A stretch of 35,350 nucleotides of DNA from an uncultured Clostridia bacterium (GTDB taxonomy: Bacteria; Bacillota; Clostridia; Oscillospirales; Ruminococcaceae), in the NCBI GenBank assembly GCA_947589355.1, contig CANPZC010000021.1:1-35350 (forward strand), given 5' to 3'. Under the pieces are notes generated by a model. It was not told the DNA's origin and ran no database searches. It saw nothing but the letters and a program-made list of their open reading frames with translations. The position numbers and the translations under genes are program-made. Shown piece by piece: positions 32,954-35,350 of this stretch (the first letter of the stretch is position 1; the number at the start of each line of letters is the position of its first letter).

Positions 32954-32982
32954 ATTATATCATTACCAAGTTTACTTGTCAA
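32954..32982 (-). promoter_or_regulatory. Promoter and likely operator of the XRE/DUF6442 operon
   Basis: On the minus strand, TTGACA (32982-32977), a 17-bp spacer and TATAAT (32959-32954). The palindrome CAAGTTTACTTG (32967-32978) lies in the spacer, and related CAAGT/ACTTG words recur at 32933-32940 and 32990-32995, as expected for XRE binding sites. Confidence 0.85.
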
Positions 32983-33074
32983 TAGTTTTACTTGTTTTCT
33001 ACCTTGTAACTAAATAACTTGTTGAAAATATGTTGTGGTTTGTCTGTGTTGCACATACATACGCAATTGTTTAC

Positions 33075-33116
33075 AAAATAAGAAGAAGGCATCATACTCT
33101 GTCGAGTACAATGCCC
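33075..33116 (-). ncRNA. Short hairpin transcript or terminator resembling the left-hand small RNAs
   Basis: A 12-bp fully paired stem (33115-33104 with 33099-33088) with a 4-nt loop, followed on the minus strand by a U-rich tract. Seven bases upstream is TATAAT (33128-33123) in a context (TGTATAATAATC) almost identical to the promoters at 2583, 2725 and 2868. The -35 is poor. It may be a very short independent RNA, or just the terminator of the DUF6809-like gene. Confidence 0.45.
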
Positions 33117-33154
33117 TTGATTATTATACACAAAGTCTGCTATTCAAATTTCTG

Positions 33155-33394
33155 TTAAGTTGCTGGAATCTGCACCTCAACCATCATAGCCACCCCATCC
33201 TTGAATCCTGTCTTGTAAGCTGTTCTTGACTCATCAGCCGAGGTTGCACTCTGAATGTCGAGGAGCTTGTGGAATGTAATAAGCTGTTCTTCGGTCAGCG
33301 ACTCCTCAAACGGTATGCAGAGCTTGCTCCACTCCGCAGAAAACTCAACGGTAGGCATATTACTCTGGCGGTAGTTATAAAACTCATCAATCAT
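33155..33394 (-). CDS. DUF6809-like small protein
   Basis: 79 aa. It has the clostridial pattern LTEEQLITFHKLLDIQSATSADESRTAYKTGFKDGVAMMVE, which I associate with DUF6809, a family of unknown function often found near mobile or phage-derived DNA. It is helical, with no membrane segment or signal. AAAGGAC lies about 10 bases before the ATG. It shares leftward orientation with the DUF6442/XRE operon, but a hairpin and promoter lie between them. Confidence 0.65.
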   Translation of the reverse strand: MIDEFYNYRQSNMPTVEFSAEWSKLCIPFEESLTEEQLITFHKLLDIQSATSADESRTAYKTGFKDGVAMMVEVQIPAT

Positions 33395-33590
33395 TGTAAG
33401 CTGTCCTTTCGGTAATTATTTAGCTTGCTGTATCGGTCTTAACCTTGTTTCCTTAAAAACTTCTTTACCGCTACTGTCCTAATGTGCGGCTGTTATTTTT
33501 TATAGCAGTGTATCGCCTCACCCAAGTCGGTTTTTGCAGGCATGAGGCGGCTCGTGTTCGGCTCTCCACTGCTTTTCATAAAATTACCTC
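33395..33590. other. Intergenic region with one hairpin
   Basis: No gene is seen. CGCCTCA (33514-33520) pairs with TGAGGCG (33543-33549) around a 22-nt loop, and a TATAAA-like -10 around 33500 could serve the leftward DUF6809-like gene. Otherwise nothing is supported. Confidence 0.35.
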
Positions 33591-33640
33591 TTGACAAACA
33601 TATGTTCTTTGTGGTATTATAGTAAATAGAACAAATGTTC
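33591..33640 (+). promoter_or_regulatory. SOS promoter of Y-family polymerase gene
   Basis: TTGACA (33591-33596), an 18-bp spacer and TATTAT (33615-33620). Two LexA-type sites: a near-consensus AACATATGTTC in the spacer (33597-33607) and GAACAAATGTTC after the -10 (33629-33640). This is a double-operator SOS promoter. Confidence 0.85.
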
Positions 33641-33659
33641 TTTTGAGAGGCGGTTTAAT

Positions 33660-34910
33660 ATGGAAAGAAAAATACTTCATGTTGACATCAACAATTGTTA
33701 CGCATCTATCGAGTGCGCGAGGGATCATTCTCTGCGCGGCAAGCCCGTTGCTGTGGCAGGCGACCCCGAGCAGCGGCACGGCATAATCCTTGCAAAAAAT
33801 CAGATAGCGAAAGAGTACGGCATAAAAACCGGCGAGACGCTGTGGCAGGCGTTTGATAAGTGCCCAAAACTTGTGGTGCTGAAGCCGAATTTTCCGCTGT
33901 ATCTCGAGTATTCGCGAAAGGCTCGCGCAATTTATGAAAGCTATGCCGACAGGGTAGAGCCGTTCGGCATTGATGAGTGCTGGATAGATGTTTCTGGCTA
34001 CCGCGGCAGCGCTGCCGACCTTGCCAACGAGATACGCGAGCGCATAAAACGCGAACTTGATATAACGGTGTCCGTCGGCGTGAGCTTTAACAAAATATTT
34101 GCAAAACTCGGCTCCGATATGAAAAAGCCCGACGCCGTAACGGTCATCGGGAAAGAGGATTTCAGAGAGAAAATATGGGGTCTGCCTGCCGCCGACCTGC
34201 TGTTTGTGGGCAGGGCAACGCAGCAAAAACTCGATAAGTACGGCATACACACCATAGGGCAGCTGGCACAAACGCGCCCCGAGTTTTTGGAGCGGTGGCT
34301 GGGCAAAAACGGCATAATGCTGTGGCGGTTCGCCAACGGTATGGATATATCTCCGGTGAGGTATGCAGACGAATGTCAGGAGGTGCGCTCGGTGGGCAAT
34401 TCTACCACCGCCTGCCGCGACCTTGAAACCAACGAAGACGTAAAACTTTTGCTTCTCGCGCTGTCGGAAAGCGTTGCCATGCGGTTGCGCCGCGCAGGTC
34501 TGAAAGCCACGGGCGTTAGCATCTGGGTGCGCGATAAGTACCTTTTTTCGTTCACAAGGCAGTGCAAAGTGCAAATTGCAACTTCAGATGCGGCGTGCAT
34601 CGCAAAGGTGGCATATGAGCTGTTTTTGAAGAACTACTCGTTTGCAAACGGGCAGCCGCCGATACGCTCGCTGGGTGTCGCAGGGTTTGACGTATTGCCC
34701 GAAAACGCCGCCTGCCAGCTTGATATGTTTCAGAGCATTGAAAAGCAGCAGCGGCTGGATCGGCTGAACAAAAGTGTTGATAAGTTGCGTGCGCGGTACG
34801 GCTACACCTGCATACGCCGCGCCACCGTTATGGCAGACAAGAATTTTTCGGCATTTGACACCGCCATGCAGAATGAGATACACCCGGTGGGGTATACGCA
34901 AAGGGCTTAA
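33660..34910 (+). CDS. dinB: Y-family DNA polymerase (DinB/Pol IV type)
   Basis: A 416-aa translesion polymerase for bypass of DNA damage. Metal ligands are Asp9 in HVDINNCYASIE and Asp105-Glu106 in GIDECWIDVS; Tyr14 is the steric gate. The helix-hairpin-helix thumb region (GLPAADLLFVGRATQQKLDKYGIHTIGQLAQ) lies at ~176-206 and the little-finger domain follows to ~345. QLDMF at 353-357 matches a beta-clamp-binding motif. A ~60-residue tail follows. GAGAGGCGG precedes the ATG. The SOS promoter fits DNA-damage induction. The gene is followed directly by structured repeat copy B. UmuC-like naming is possible; no umuD is nearby. Confidence 0.93.
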   Translation: MERKILHVDINNCYASIECARDHSLRGKPVAVAGDPEQRHGIILAKNQIAKEYGIKTGETLWQAFDKCPKLVVLKPNFPLYLEYSRKARAIYESYADRVEPFGIDECWIDVSGYRGSAADLANEIRERIKRELDITVSVGVSFNKIFAKLGSDMKKPDAVTVIGKEDFREKIWGLPAADLLFVGRATQQKLDKYGIHTIGQLAQTRPEFLERWLGKNGIMLWRFANGMDISPVRYADECQEVRSVGNSTTACRDLETNEDVKLLLLALSESVAMRLRRAGLKATGVSIWVRDKYLFSFTRQCKVQIATSDAACIAKVAYELFLKNYSFANGQPPIRSLGVAGFDVLPENAACQLDMFQSIEKQQRLDRLNKSVDKLRARYGYTCIRRATVMADKNFSAFDTAMQNEIHPVGYTQRA

Positions 34911-35162
34911 ATCTTGTCAAGAACGGAAAAGTTTTCGATCGACCCTTTTTCAAAAGGGTCGTCAGGTCGAGGGTGAAACCCTCGTCGCCGTCCGCAGACG
35001 GCGAAAGCTCCTACAACGTGCGCTCTGCAAGAGGTGAATTTCAAAATAGTCCGGTGGACTATTTTGAAAGAGGAGAGGCTCTGCAAGAGAGAGCCTCTCC
35101 TTTGAAAAGACCTGAGCATTCTTTCTGCGTTCCATTATGGAACGCCATGCTAAGTGAAAAGC
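34911..35162 (+). repeat. Multi-hairpin structured element, copy B
   Basis: It starts at the base after the polymerase stop. Hairpins: 34940-34961, 34969-34983, 34986-35003, 35039-35069, 35072-35100 and 35127-35145, in the same order as copy A (26934-27183). Three stems differ from copy A with both partners changed, so pairing is preserved. A conserved unpaired stretch (GTGCGCTCTGCAAGAGGTGAAT) lies between the third and fourth stems. Confidence 0.85.
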
Positions 35163-35255
35163 CTCTGCCTCTTGCTTCTCTCTGAACCGCAGAAATAAAA
35201 AAATCGGCGCAAACGCTGATAAGACACTTCTAACCTCTGACCTCTAGCAGCGGAA
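35162..35255. repeat. Low-complexity CCTCT/CTTCT words flanking a terminator
   Basis: CCTCTGCCTCTTGCTTCTC (35162-35180) and CTTCTAACCTCTGACCTCTAGC (around 35228-35249) resemble the run at 16637-16665. They may be remnants of a dispersed simple repeat. Confidence 0.4.
35196..35220 (-). terminator. Intrinsic terminator for a leftward gene at the right edge
   Basis: On the minus strand, ATCAGCG (35220-35214) pairs with CGCCGAT (35209-35203, one G-U) around a 4-nt loop and is followed by a T-run. It implies a leftward transcript entering from beyond 35350. Confidence 0.75.
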
Positions 35256-35350
35256 GAATATTCTGCCAGTCACTTCCCTTTTGGGCGTATCGTGGGAGGG
35301 TGTATTTTATTTCAAGAATGATCTTATAATTCGCAGTACGGACAAGCCTA
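35221..35350 (-). other. Unresolved right edge, possible gene end
   Basis: On the minus strand one frame stays open from 35349 to about 35231 (ending ...NILPLLEVRG) and another stops early after ACPYCEL. Neither can be assigned. A leftward gene end is likely, given the terminator at 35196-35220, but its frame is not decided here. Confidence 0.25.

Noticed and set aside
33576-34574. 332-aa open frame antisense to the Y-family polymerase
   Set aside because: It overlaps a clear gene entirely, runs through its SOS promoter, and has no family resemblance.

Overview
This window reads as chromosomal DNA of a Gram-positive, anaerobic, gut- or rumen-type Clostridia, most likely a Ruminococcus-like member of the Oscillospiraceae. 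The support is AddAB instead of RecBCD, textbook TTGACA-17-TATAAT promoters with strong GGAGG ribosome sites, LexA boxes of the GAAC-N4-GTTC type, heavy use of ATA for isoleucine, a secreted lipoprotein GH5 cellulase, a YtrA-type GntR/ABC operon and clostridial zinc-ribbon membrane proteins. The genus is inferred, not proven.

Layout. 1-2458: pcrA helicase behind a palindromic promoter. 2459-2981: no protein gene, but three tandem 143-bp units on the minus strand, each with its own consensus promoter, a ~70-nt hairpin body and a U-tract; this looks like an array of independent small RNA genes. 2982-3777: a flavin reductase-like protein and a 75-aa exported or membrane miniprotein set between two terminators. 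3868-10889: addB-addA. 10927-12565: a GNAT acetyltransferase and a SipW-like membrane protein without its catalytic residues. 12877-14988: rnhA, a protein with an EF-Tu-domain-2-like end, and mnmA in one operon. 15050-16577: a XRE regulator diverging from a superinfection-immunity-like membrane peptide and a patatin phospholipase, which may be a small defence module. 16660-20460: a D-lactate dehydrogenase-type enzyme and a GntR-ABC-permease operon. 20656-22503: a GH5 endoglucanase lipoprotein.

22663-25275 is a compact phage-derived cassette (two tail/baseplate-like proteins, holin, GH25-LysM-Cpl-7 endolysin) behind one promoter with a LexA box at its start site, so probably DNA-damage-inducible lysis. 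25550-26890 holds a zinc-ribbon membrane protein and a lipoprotein. A ~250-bp multi-hairpin element follows (26934-27183); a second copy lies at 34911-35162, and the two differ by paired substitutions that keep the stems. 27381-31386 holds pgk and a divergent orphan FtsX-type permease. 31461-33394 is a beheaded alpha/beta hydrolase next to an AT-rich block with an XRE regulator, a DUF6442-like membrane protein and a DUF6809-like protein; a short hairpin transcript resembling the left-hand small RNAs lies there too. 33660-34910 is a Y-family DNA polymerase with two LexA-type sites in its promoter.

Themes: DNA repair and damage response (pcrA, addAB, polY, SOS-controlled lysis), likely phage-related functions, and several structured non-coding elements that the protein genes do not explain.
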